Below, piece after piece: positions 1 through 5,593 of a stretch of 5,593 nucleotides of DNA (position 1 is the first letter of the stretch; each line of letters starts with the position of its first letter). A program made the position numbers and the translations under genes. Under the pieces are notes generated by a model, which was not told the DNA's origin, did no database searches, and saw only the letters and a program-made list of their open reading frames with translations. Source of the DNA: Nocardioides sp. (GTDB lineage: Bacteria; Actinomycetota; Actinomycetes; Propionibacteriales; Nocardioidaceae); NCBI GenBank assembly GCA_023252065.1, contig JAHEXO010000182.1, positions 1 to 5,593 of the forward strand, given 5' to 3'.

Positions 1-1
1 G

Positions 2-103
2 ATGCGTGCACTCGATGACCTGCACGACCAGGGAGTCTTGGGCGACGAGGACTACGAACGGATCCGTGCACTGTTGGAACGACGCGCAGACTCACACGGT
101 TGA
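2..103 (+). CDS. C-terminal end of a SHOCT-like protein (partial, 5' end outside window)
   Basis: The second frame is open from the left edge to a TGA at 101-103 and gives 33 visible residues. They read LDDLHDQGVLGDEDYERIRA followed by a short Arg/Glu-rich tail. This resembles the short C-terminal SHOCT helical hairpin, with its 'L..L...G.L...E(F/Y)...(K/R)..L' pattern, here with GVLGDEDYERIRALL. SHOCT modules usually end longer bacterial proteins and are thought to mediate oligomerisation; the rest of this protein is not visible, so its function is unknown. An ATG stands at 2-4, but since the module normally forms a protein's tail this is probably an internal Met. The call rests on pattern memory over about 30 residues. 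Confidence 0.6.
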   Translation: MRALDDLHDQGVLGDEDYERIRALLERRADSHG

Positions 104-109
104 CGAGCC

Positions 110-130
110 GCGGGCGGCGAGCGAGCCCGC
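110..130 (+). terminator. possible stem-loop terminator after the SHOCT-like gene
   Basis: GCGGGC (110-115) and GCCCGC (125-130) form a perfect 6-bp stem with a 9-base loop, starting 7 bases after the stop codon at 101-103. No U-tract follows, so this is not a canonical intrinsic terminator, although many actinobacterial terminators lack one. In GC-rich DNA a stem of this size is common by chance. Confidence 0.28.
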
Positions 131-174
131 TGCCGTGGGCGAACAGGGCCGGGTTGACAAGGGTCGCCCCGCGG

Positions 175-203
175 TTCACACGCGCCAACCGCGGAGCTAG
201 CCT
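175..203 (+). promoter_or_regulatory. promoter for the alpha/beta hydrolase gene
   Basis: A -35 element TTCACA (175-180, one mismatch from TTGACA) is followed by exactly 17 bases and a -10 element TAGCCT (198-203) fitting the actinobacterial TAnnnT pattern. Transcription would start about 6-7 bases on, near 209-210, leaving a leader of only about 6 bases before the ATG at 216. That agrees with the absence of a Shine-Dalgarno sequence at normal spacing. A perfect TTGACA at 154-159 has no TAnnnT partner at 16-18 bases, so it is the weaker candidate. Confidence 0.6.
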
Positions 204-215
204 CACGCGGCGATC

Positions 216-1349
216 ATGGCAACCACTGAAGCACGTATCCATCGCCGGTGGCGCCCCAGCCGATCCCTGACCCTTGCTGTCGCGATCGTCGCGCTGGGCC
301 TGCTCGCATCCTGCGGCACGCCAGAGGTGGCCGAGCCGACGCAGCCGGCCACGACCGGTGGCACGCCTCCGACGTTGCTGCCACACATGACCAAGCCGAC
401 CCTTGCCCCACTCCTCTCACCGAGCACGACCACGCCCCCACCCACCAGGTCTCACACGACCGGCAGCAACCGATCCGCGCCATCAGAGGGCACATACGCG
501 GTTGGACTGACCACGATGGCCTTCACCGACTCGACTCGCCCGACCGCCGCGAGGGGTTCGAACCCGGGCCGGGAGACCAGGGCACTCGTCACGACGATCA
601 GGTACCCGGCAGAGGGTTCCGCAGGTGCCGCAGAGGGCAAGCTCGATCCGGCGAGGTCCTCTGGCCCCTTCCCGATGGTGGTCTTCGTGCATGGATTCAA
701 CACCTCAGCGGCGCGCTATGACCAGCTGCTGCACCAGATGGCTGCAGCGGGCTACGTCGTGGTGGCCCCTGACTTCCCACTCACCAGCTCGGCACTCCCG
801 GGCCCCGCCGTCGAGGCCGACGTCGCGAACCAGCCCGCGGACGTCAAGTTCGTCATCTCCAAGCTCCTCACCGAGAACGACCAGCCCGGTGAGATGCACG
901 GCCTGATCACAAAGGACAAGATCGCGGTGGTCGGCCACTCCGACGGGGGCAACACGGCCGCAGCCACCGCCTACAACGCCTGCTGCATCGACACCCGCGT
1001 GAAGGCCGCGGTGATGCTGGCAGCCGAGGAGAAGCTGTTCCCAGACACCTGGTTCCAGGCACCCAGCCCCGGGCAGAGCACCGTCCCGTTCCTCGGCATG
1101 CACTCGGACAAGGACGAGGTCACCCCCTACGACAACGGCAAGGAGCTCTACTCGGGCGCGAGGAACCCAAAGTACTTCGTGACCATCGTCAACGGCAACC
1201 ACGCAGACCCCTTCACCGGTGGCGCAGAAGCACCGGCCGCCGGGCGGATCATCGTGGGGTTCCTGGACGGCTATCTCCGCTCGGACAGCTCGGTGCTGGC
1301 AAGGATGAAGAGCGATGCGAACCAGCCGCCGTTCAAGCTGGAGAGCTGA
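216..1349 (+). CDS. secreted lipoprotein alpha/beta hydrolase (chlorophyllase/PAF-acetylhydrolase-like)
   Basis: This 377-residue protein is a predicted exported serine hydrolase tethered to the membrane by lipid. Residues 1-33 form a lipoprotein signal: Arg-rich start, hydrophobic stretch, and lipobox LASC with Cys33. A Thr/Pro/Ser-rich linker runs to about residue 90. The alpha/beta hydrolase core follows: oxyanion motif HGFN (159-162) after a hydrophobic strand, nucleophile elbow GHSDGG with Ser242, likely acid Asp300 in SDKDEVTP (Asp298 is the alternative), and His329 in NGNHADPF. An adjacent Cys pair lies at 256-257. Arrangement and spacing resemble the chlorophyllase, PAF-acetylhydrolase and dienelactone-hydrolase-like group, which cleave esters; the substrate cannot be told. 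ATG 216 is the first in-frame start, encodes a proper signal peptide and lies just after the 175-203 promoter. The gene ends in TGA, immediately followed by an in-frame TAG. It has no internal stop, unlike the two genes downstream. Confidence 0.9.
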   Translation: MATTEARIHRRWRPSRSLTLAVAIVALGLLASCGTPEVAEPTQPATTGGTPPTLLPHMTKPTLAPLLSPSTTTPPPTRSHTTGSNRSAPSEGTYAVGLTTMAFTDSTRPTAARGSNPGRETRALVTTIRYPAEGSAGAAEGKLDPARSSGPFPMVVFVHGFNTSAARYDQLLHQMAAAGYVVVAPDFPLTSSALPGPAVEADVANQPADVKFVISKLLTENDQPGEMHGLITKDKIAVVGHSDGGNTAAATAYNACCIDTRVKAAVMLAAEEKLFPDTWFQAPSPGQSTVPFLGMHSDKDEVTPYDNGKELYSGARNPKYFVTIVNGNHADPFTGGAEAPAAGRIIVGFLDGYLRSDSSVLARMKSDANQPPFKLES

Positions 1350-1372
1350 TAGCGCGAAGCCTCGGGGCCGAT

Positions 1373-1401
1373 GTGATTCGTCGATGCTCGTCCCCTAGCA
1401 T
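1373..1401 (+). promoter_or_regulatory. putative promoter for the glycosidase-esterase operon
   Basis: A -10 element TAGCAT (1396-1401) lies in CTAGCAT, closely matching the CTAGCCT of the first promoter. Seventeen bases upstream is GTGATT (1373-1378), a poor -35 element with about half the consensus positions. The predicted start near 1407-1408 leaves a leader of about 71 bases before ATG 1479. This -10 element overlaps the TTG at 1401 that would open a longer reading frame, which argues against that upstream start. Confidence 0.42.
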
Positions 1402-1421
1402 TGCCCGGCAGCGGGATCAGC

Positions 1422-1443
1422 CGAGCACCGCCCCCCCTGCTCG
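1422..1443 (+). repeat. inverted repeat in the operon leader
   Basis: CGAGCA (1422-1427) and TGCTCG (1438-1443) are perfect complements flanking a 10-base loop that is C apart from one G (1428-1437). A further TGCTCG stands upstream at 1385-1390. If transcription starts near 1408, the hairpin lies in the untranslated leader and could be an operator or an RNA structure. It may also be chance; no regulator family is recognised. Confidence 0.35.
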
Positions 1444-1478
1444 ACCACAGCGTTCCTCTCCCTTCTTCGCGGTATGAC

Positions 1479-2972
1479 ATGGCCCCATCGCCCGACAATG
1501 ACGAGCCTCTCCGCCCTGATCTCGATCGCGAGCGTGACCTGGCGACTGACACGGAGCCGACGAGTGGTTCGGTCGCCGTGGTCGACGACTCCGGCTCCGA
1601 GCGGCACGCTCTGATGGACCGCCTTGGCTACGATCCCGACGATGCTCAGGTCACCGAGCTTGCAACGAAGCCGGGACTCCGAGTATCGGTGAACGACGAC
1701 GATCTCGTTGACGCGGACGGCGACGATCTCGGTGGCCCGGGCGACGACAGCGACAACAGCTTGGATGTCTCGACGCGTTCAAGCGGTGGCCGTGTCGTGG
1801 CCTTCTGCCGGCGTCACCGAATCCTCTCGAGCATCCTCATCGTGTTGTTCCCGCTGCTCTGCCTGATCGGTTACTCGTGGGTGGGCGCAATGACCAAGGA
1901 GGGCAGCGAGTCCTTCATGGCCAAGAACGTGCAGTGGCTGCGCGACATGCACCTCGGTTTCGCAGTTGACCGGATCGAGCAATGGCAGTACGGCCGCGAT
2001 CAGCCCGAAAGTGGCGGCACTCCTGATTCGATCGCCAAGCCCTCCAACCTCCCCGGCTCTGCCGCGCCGAGCTCCGCGAACCCCGGCCAGCCCACGCAGT
2101 CGACTCCGGCCCTGCCCAAGCACATCCAGCCGCCAGCCCCGCTGAAGTCACCGGCACCACAACCGATCGATTACGAGGGCGTGTGGAACGGTGCGGGCCC
2201 GGACATGGGCGGCGGCTTGAGGCCCATGTACTACACGAAGGTGCGTCCCAACGCCGAGAAGACCTCACTGCTCATCTTCGTGGCCTGGATCGATCCGAAC
2301 CTGGCGAAGATCGAGCTGCACCCCGGAACCGAGCTGCCCGGCGGCAAGTGGCTGACGCCGCCGCGGATCCCCGAATAGAACTGCGGGGCCGCCATCGCGG
2401 GCCTCAACAGCGGGTTCCGCATGGACCAGGCCCGAGGCGGGTACTACGCCGAGGAGCGCACCCAGCAACAGCTCAGGAACGGGGCGGCTTCGCTCGTGCT
2501 CTACAAGGACGGGCGGATGGATGTGGGCATGTGGGGCCGTGACCTGGGACCTGATCAACTGCCCAACGCCAAGGCAGTGCGACAGAACCTCGAGCTGATC
2601 GTCGACAACGGCGCACCCGTCCCCGACATAGACAAGAAGGACTGGGGTGCCCTGCTACCCAACTCGTACTTCATCTGGCGCACGGCTTTCGGAATCACGA
2701 AAGAGGGCGCTCTCATCTATGTGGGCGGCCCTGCTCTCCAGCCGCGTGATCTGGCCCAGCGGCTCATCGACGCCGGTGCCGTTCGGGCCATGGAGATGTA
2801 CATCAACCCGGAGTGGATGACCGCGAACCTCTTCGCCAAGGGGTCCGACGGCAAGTGCCACGGGGTGAAGGGACTGGAGGGGCCACAGGACAAGGGTGGG
2901 CAACGACCACCCGCTGACCGCTACCTGAGCACCGACACCCGCGACTTCGTGGCCATCTACTCGAAGTCCTGA
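1479..2972 (+). CDS. membrane-anchored phosphodiester glycosidase-like (DUF2233/NAGPA-type) protein, interrupted by in-frame TAG
   Basis: Counting the amber at codon 300 as one residue, the frame gives 497 residues ending in TGA. Residues 1 to about 105 are acidic and Asp-rich, likely cytoplasmic. Residues 115-138 form a single transmembrane segment. Next come a conserved-looking stretch (NVQWLRDMHLGF, then Gln/Tyr-rich to SGG), a Pro/Ser-rich linker (about 188-229), and the extracytoplasmic domain from about 230. After the TAG the frame resumes with CGAAIAGLNSGF (302-313; NSGF corresponds to the family NGGF), WRTAFGI (400-406) and the end motif MEMYINPEW. These fit actinobacterial DUF2233/phosphodiester glycosidase proteins, relatives of the uncovering enzyme NAGPA; the substrate is unknown. 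ATG 1479 is chosen over TTG 1401 because the -10 element overlaps the TTG and the intervening 26 residues look non-coding. No Shine-Dalgarno is seen. Without readthrough, translation stops after residue 299 and the conserved core is lost. It is either a nonsense-mutated pseudogene or an amber-recoded gene; the next gene shows the same lesion. Confidence 0.75.
2376..2378 (+). other. in-frame amber (TAG) codon inside the glycosidase-like gene
   Basis: The codons read CCC GAA TAG AAC TGC GGG. The frame is open for 299 codons before and 197 after, up to the TGA at 2970-2972. The nearest downstream ATG in this frame (2421) lies inside the conserved domain, past the NSGF motif, so independent re-initiation would not give a plausible folded protein. 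TAG is one base from CAG, GAG, AAG, TGG, TCG, TTG, TAC and TAT, so the ancestral residue cannot be read off. Confidence 0.9.
2385..2405 (+). other. GC-rich stem-loop just downstream of the first amber codon
   Basis: Bases 2385-2392 can pair with 2397-2405: eight pairs including one G-U, a single bulged G at 2401, and a 4-base loop CATC. The stem starts 6 bases after the TAG. Structures close downstream of a stop can aid readthrough or recoding, but stems of this kind are frequent in GC-rich coding DNA. No comparable stem was seen after the second amber codon, which weakens a functional reading. Confidence 0.25.
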
Positions 2973-2983
2973 CACCAGTCGTC

Positions 2984-4003
2984 ATGGGCGGGCGCCGCTT
3001 CTCGGCTGTGGCCATCATGACCAGCTGGGTCACGCTGTCCTGCCTGGTCGGCTCGTGCGGTGCCTCCGGGGATCCAGAGGCTGTTCGGAGCACGGCCGTC
3101 CCGCCCTCGACAGCGCCAGGATCGACTGGCGCATCCCCGGACCCCGTGCCCGAGCCACCCGAGGCACGCACGGAAGCCTCCTCCGCCTCGAGCTCAGGCA
3201 CCGCCGCCCATGAGGCGTCCTCGGGGCCGGCCATCACGGCGACGGACTCCCCCGCCCACGAGAAGCGTCAGCCGCCAGGCTGTGGGGAGACCGCCGGCCA
3301 CCTGCGGCACTTCACCTTCAACAGCGAAGTCATGCGTGTGGTGCACCCTGTCGAGGGGTACTTCGTGTACACGCCCGCCTGCTACGACCAGGACCCGACC
3401 CGCCGGTACCCGACGATCTGGTTGCTGCACGGCGCACAGCACACCGAATCTCACTGGGTCGAGCTTGGCGTGGCTGATGCCGCCGACGGGTTGATAGCCA
3501 GCGCGGAGATTCCCCCGGTGATCCTGGTGCTGGCTGACGGGATATATGCCCAGGGTGACTACTAGATACCTTACCAGGGACTGCGCCCGTTCGACCATTA
3601 CCTCCTGCGAGAGCTCGAGCCGAGGGTCGAGAACGGCTTCCGCACGATCCCGGGGCGAGCATCCAGAGCTGTGGGCGGCATCTCTCGGGGCGGTGAGTGG
3701 GCGCTGCTGGTGGCCGCAGCCCATCCAGATGTCTTCGGTGCTTCAGGAGCACACAGCCCAGCGGTGGGCTCATCGGCAAGCTCAGCACCGGTCCTCGCAA
3801 CCGAGCTGGCCAGCAAGGACCTTCGCATCTGGCTCGACGTCGGTACCAGCGACGCCCTATCGGCCAACATCGGTGCGCTCGACGTTGCTCTGAGTGCCCG
3901 CGGGGTCAACCACGTCTTCCGGCCCGCGCCGGGTGCCCATGACGGGGGCTACTGGCAGAGCAGGGTCGCGGACTACCTCCGTTGGTACACGGCCGACTGG
4001 TAG
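2984..4003 (+). CDS. lipoprotein esterase, PF00756-type (enterochelin esterase/antigen 85-like fold), interrupted by in-frame TAG
   Basis: Counting the amber at codon 194 as one residue, the frame gives 339 residues ending in TAG at 4001-4003. Residues 1-25 form a lipoprotein signal with lipobox VGSC (Cys25). A Pro/Ser/Ala/Glu-rich linker runs to about residue 95. The fold then begins: YFVYTPACYD, and WLLHG with His149-Gly150 at the oxyanion site. After the TAG come PFDHYLLRELEPRVE, the nucleophile elbow GGISRGG with Ser234, likely acid Asp290 (in DVGTSD), and His319 in GAHDGGYW. The end DYLRWYTADW is a typical family C-terminus. PF00756 members include Fes/IroE esterases, feruloyl esterases, S-formylglutathione hydrolases and mycolyltransferases; the substrate here is unknown. 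ATG 2984 lies 11 bases after the glycosidase-like gene, so the two are probably co-transcribed; no Shine-Dalgarno is visible. The entire triad lies beyond the amber, so a product stopping at residue 193 would be inactive. The gene is either a nonsense pseudogene or is read through. Confidence 0.78.
3563..3565 (+). other. in-frame amber (TAG) codon inside the esterase gene
   Basis: The codons read GGT GAC TAC TAG ATA CCT TAC. The frame is open for 193 codons before and 145 after. Residues on both sides match one continuous PF00756-type enzyme: the upstream strand VILVLADG is followed by the helix PFDHYLLRELEP that normally comes next. The next start-like codon in frame, GTG 3671, lies only a few residues before the nucleophile serine, so a separately started product would lack half the fold. 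Two ATA codons and a TAT near the TAG are unusual for GC-rich coding sequence. Confidence 0.9.
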
Positions 4004-4010
4004 CGAGAGG

Positions 4011-5593
4011 TCACCTGGTCTGGGTGCCCGTCGCGGCAGGGTCTTTGCGGCGGCGGGAGCCTGCCACGACACCCAAGCCGACAAGCACCAGGACTGCCCC
4101 GACTGCAACGAATGTCGCGATCCGCGAGCCCGTCACCGGCAGGGAGCCGCTGGTCGTCCCCGCGGAGGCGCGCCCACCGGAATTGGAGCTGCCACTCGAC
4201 GAGGAGCCTGACGTGACCGTGATCGGAGTGCTGAGCGTGAGGGGGTTGCCGTCATTGCCGGTGCCCTTCGCCGTGACGGACTGCTGCCCCACGGGGACTG
4301 TCGAGGGGATCGTGAAGGACCCCTGAACGGAGCCAGCCGTGTCGGCGACGAGGGTCCCGAGAACCACGTTGCCGACCGAGATGGTCACGGTCGCACCCGG
4401 CGCCCATCCCGAGGACTGAACGGCGATCGTGGCGCCCTGGGCCACCGTCCCGGGCGTGACGGTCAGCTTCTGGCCGGCCGGCGTCGAAGACGAGGACGAA
4501 GACGAGGACGTTGTGCTCGATGAGGTCGTGGAGGCCGTCGTCGTGGTCGGCGGTTCGACCGTGGTGCGGAAGACCTCTACGCGGCCGTAGAAAGGGGCCT
4601 GGGTGTCGGGATCTGTGGTGACGTTCTGGCCGGTCGGATTGGCGGAGGAGGTCGGACCCTCTACCGGGTTGTAGCAGTCCTGGATCGGGTCAGCATCCAG
4701 ACGCGACTGGAACTGGGGAGCGACGAACTTGGCCAGCTCGGCCTTGAGATCGAGGTTGGGGACGCCAGCCTCTGCGCCGGCCACCTCGTTCAGGAAGGTC
4801 CACGGCAGCTTGCACACGTGCAGCGGTGGGTTCGGGGTCTGCTGCGTCCCGAGCGAGGTCTTCATCGTGACGCAGCCCGCAGCGTGGTCGGCCGTGTAGG
4901 AGATGGACACACCCGGGCGCGCAACGAAGTCATAGCGAAGCCCCACGTAGGGGCCGTCACCAGAAGCCGAGGGAGGGGCGCACACCTTCCAGTCGACTGG
5001 TGAGGTGTTGTTCGCCTCCTCGAGCCCCCACGACTCGAGGTGGTCGATGCCACCCTGGTCAAGTGGGTACTGGATCTTGATCATGCTCAAGATCAGCCCG
5101 GCAGGGAACGACACCGTGCCCGCATCGCTCAGCCGGCTCGGGTCGTTGACGTTGTTGGCCTTTGACTTGTCGGGGTTGTAGTTCTGGGTCTCGCGGTACG
5201 GCGTGTAGAACACCTGTGAGACGGTCTGGCGGTTCGCCGAGTCCTCGTGACCCCAGCCGAGGAACGAGATCGGGTGCAGCTCGGTCTGGAACGGGTTGTT
5301 GTGCCCGCAGTCGTTCACCCACCGGCCACCCACGATCACCCTGTCGCCGGTCGTGGGGACGAACCCTGGCTGAAGGTTGGTCCGAGCCCGAAGCGAGTTT
5401 TCGGGCCACAGGTCGCCATCGACGCCTGGCGTCTGGGGGACGTGAGGGAAGCCGCCGGCTCCCAGCTCGACGTGCTGGTCGTGATTGGCGACCACGCCGT
5501 CGTCCTGGGGGAAGTTGGCATAGGGCGGATCGACCGAGACGTCCATGTTGAAGTCCGAGCCCAACGGGTGATCGAAGGGGAAGTCGCCGGCCC
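4011..5593 (-). CDS. sortase-anchored (LPVTG) surface protein with Ig-like domain, function unknown (partial, 5' end off right edge)
   Basis: The minus-strand frame is open from the right edge to a TGA at 4011-4013 (526 visible residues) and continues upstream through FPFDHPLGSDFNMDV, so TTG 5562-5564 is internal. The large N-terminal region has DHPLGSD, a GRWVNDCGH segment (DCGH at 5301-5312) and TELHP (5271-5285), plus several Cys. I recall a similar 'GRWV-DCGH...TElHP' pattern in bacterial proteins of unknown function; the His/Asp/Glu content could bind metal, which is inference. A Thr/Ser linker follows (about 4484-4558), then an Ig-like or IPT/TIG-like domain (about 4213-4475; LTVTPGTVAQGATIAV...GWAPG). 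The C-terminus has the sorting signal LPVTG (4128-4142), a hydrophobic segment and an RRRK tail. This is the classic layout for sortase attachment to peptidoglycan. The gene converges on the esterase with 7 bases between stops. No internal stop is present. Confidence 0.87.
   Translation of the reverse strand, partial: AGDFPFDHPLGSDFNMDVSVDPPYANFPQDDGVVANHDQHVELGAGGFPHVPQTPGVDGDLWPENSLRARTNLQPGFVPTTGDRVIVGGRWVNDCGHNNPFQTELHPISFLGWGHEDSANRQTVSQVFYTPYRETQNYNPDKSKANNVNDPSRLSDAGTVSFPAGLILSMIKIQYPLDQGGIDHLESWGLEEANNTSPVDWKVCAPPSASGDGPYVGLRYDFVARPGVSISYTADHAAGCVTMKTSLGTQQTPNPPLHVCKLPWTFLNEVAGAEAGVPNLDLKAELAKFVAPQFQSRLDADPIQDCYNPVEGPTSSANPTGQNVTTDPDTQAPFYGRVEVFRTTVEPPTTTTASTTSSSTTSSSSSSSSTPAGQKLTVTPGTVAQGATIAVQSSGWAPGATVTISVGNVVLGTLVADTAGSVQGSFTIPSTVPVGQQSVTAKGTGNDGNPLTLSTPITVTSGSSSSGSSNSGGRASAGTTSGSLPVTGSRIATFVAVGAVLVLVGLGVVAGSRRRKDPAATGTQTR
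4485..4508 (-). repeat. 12-bp perfect tandem repeat encoding a poly-Ser tract
   Basis: Two perfect copies of a 12-base unit (4485-4496 and 4497-4508), read on the minus strand as tcctcgtcttcg twice, encode eight serines in the Ser/Thr linker of the surface protein. The unit is a multiple of three, so slippage would alter linker length without breaking the frame. Confidence 0.85.

Noticed and set aside
154..159. Perfect TTGACA as a -35 element
   Set aside because: No TAnnnT hexamer occurs 16-18 bases downstream; the TTCACA/TAGCCT pair at 175-203 is better spaced.
554..572. GGGTTCGAACCC looks like a tRNA T-arm, tempting as part of a suppressor tRNA
   Set aside because: It lies inside the hydrolase coding sequence, the T-stem does not extend to five pairs, and no acceptor, D or anticodon arms can be placed around it.
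705..1202. 165-codon open frame on the minus strand
   Set aside because: It is antisense to the well-supported hydrolase; the composition is Val/Gly/Arg-rich as expected for a GC-rich shadow frame, with no recognisable motif.
1401..1478. Extended N-terminus for the glycosidase-like gene from TTG 1401
   Set aside because: The TTG overlaps the predicted -10 element, the 26 added residues look non-coding, and ATG 1479 gives a sensible start to the acidic N-terminal region.
2421..2972. Separate 183-residue gene starting at ATG 2421
   Set aside because: It is the in-frame continuation of the 1479 gene after the TAG; starting here would omit the conserved CGAAIAGLNSGF segment, and there is no promoter or ribosome site.
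3194..3724. Long minus-strand open frames spanning the amber site of the esterase
   Set aside because: They are antisense to conserved esterase motifs, including the Ser234 elbow, and their translations show no domain or signal.
3671..4003. Separate 110-residue gene starting at GTG 3671
   Set aside because: It is the in-frame C-terminal half of the PF00756 esterase, beginning just before the nucleophile serine, and could not fold alone.
1..5593. CRISPR arrays, insertion sequences, rRNA or tRNA genes, integration sites
   Set aside because: No spaced direct repeats, transposase motifs, terminal inverted repeats or cloverleaf-forming segments were found on either strand.

Overview
The window is GC-rich DNA with actinobacterial character. 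Its promoters carry TAnnnT-type -10 hexamers with very short or SD-less leaders. It encodes a SHOCT-like C-terminus, lipobox lipoproteins with long Pro/Ser/Thr linkers, a bacterial Ig-like repeat and an LPVTG sortase signal. A high-GC Actinomycetota, possibly of the Acidimicrobiia type, is the best guess; no marker gene fixes it further.

Layout, left to right. The end of a SHOCT-like protein (+) stops at 103. A 112-base gap holds a hairpin and a good promoter. A lipoprotein alpha/beta hydrolase (+, 216-1349) follows. A 129-base gap holds a second promoter and an inverted repeat. Next is a membrane-anchored phosphodiester-glycosidase-like (DUF2233/NAGPA-type) gene (+, 1479-2972), then, 11 bases on, a lipoprotein esterase of the PF00756 type (+, 2984-4003). 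Only 7 bases later the convergent end of a sortase-anchored surface protein of unknown function (-) begins; its 5' end runs off the right edge.

The most striking observation is that both genes of the 1479-4003 operon are broken by a single in-frame TAG (2376-2378 and 3563-3565). After each TAG the same reading frame continues with the conserved core of the protein, including the whole Ser-Asp-His triad of the esterase. Neither gene shows a frameshift, and the two other long genes have no internal stop. This fits either two amber nonsense mutations (a decaying operon) or amber readthrough/recoding (suppressor tRNA, pyrrolysine-like decoding). A third TAG (4001-4003) sits at the natural end of the esterase, so wholesale reassignment of TAG is not favoured. 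The window contains no tRNA or recoding gene, so the question cannot be settled here.

All complete products are predicted to be exported or surface-attached: two lipoprotein hydrolases, one membrane-anchored glycosidase-like protein and one cell-wall-anchored protein. The region therefore looks like a cell-envelope or extracellular-substrate locus; the substrates are unknown.
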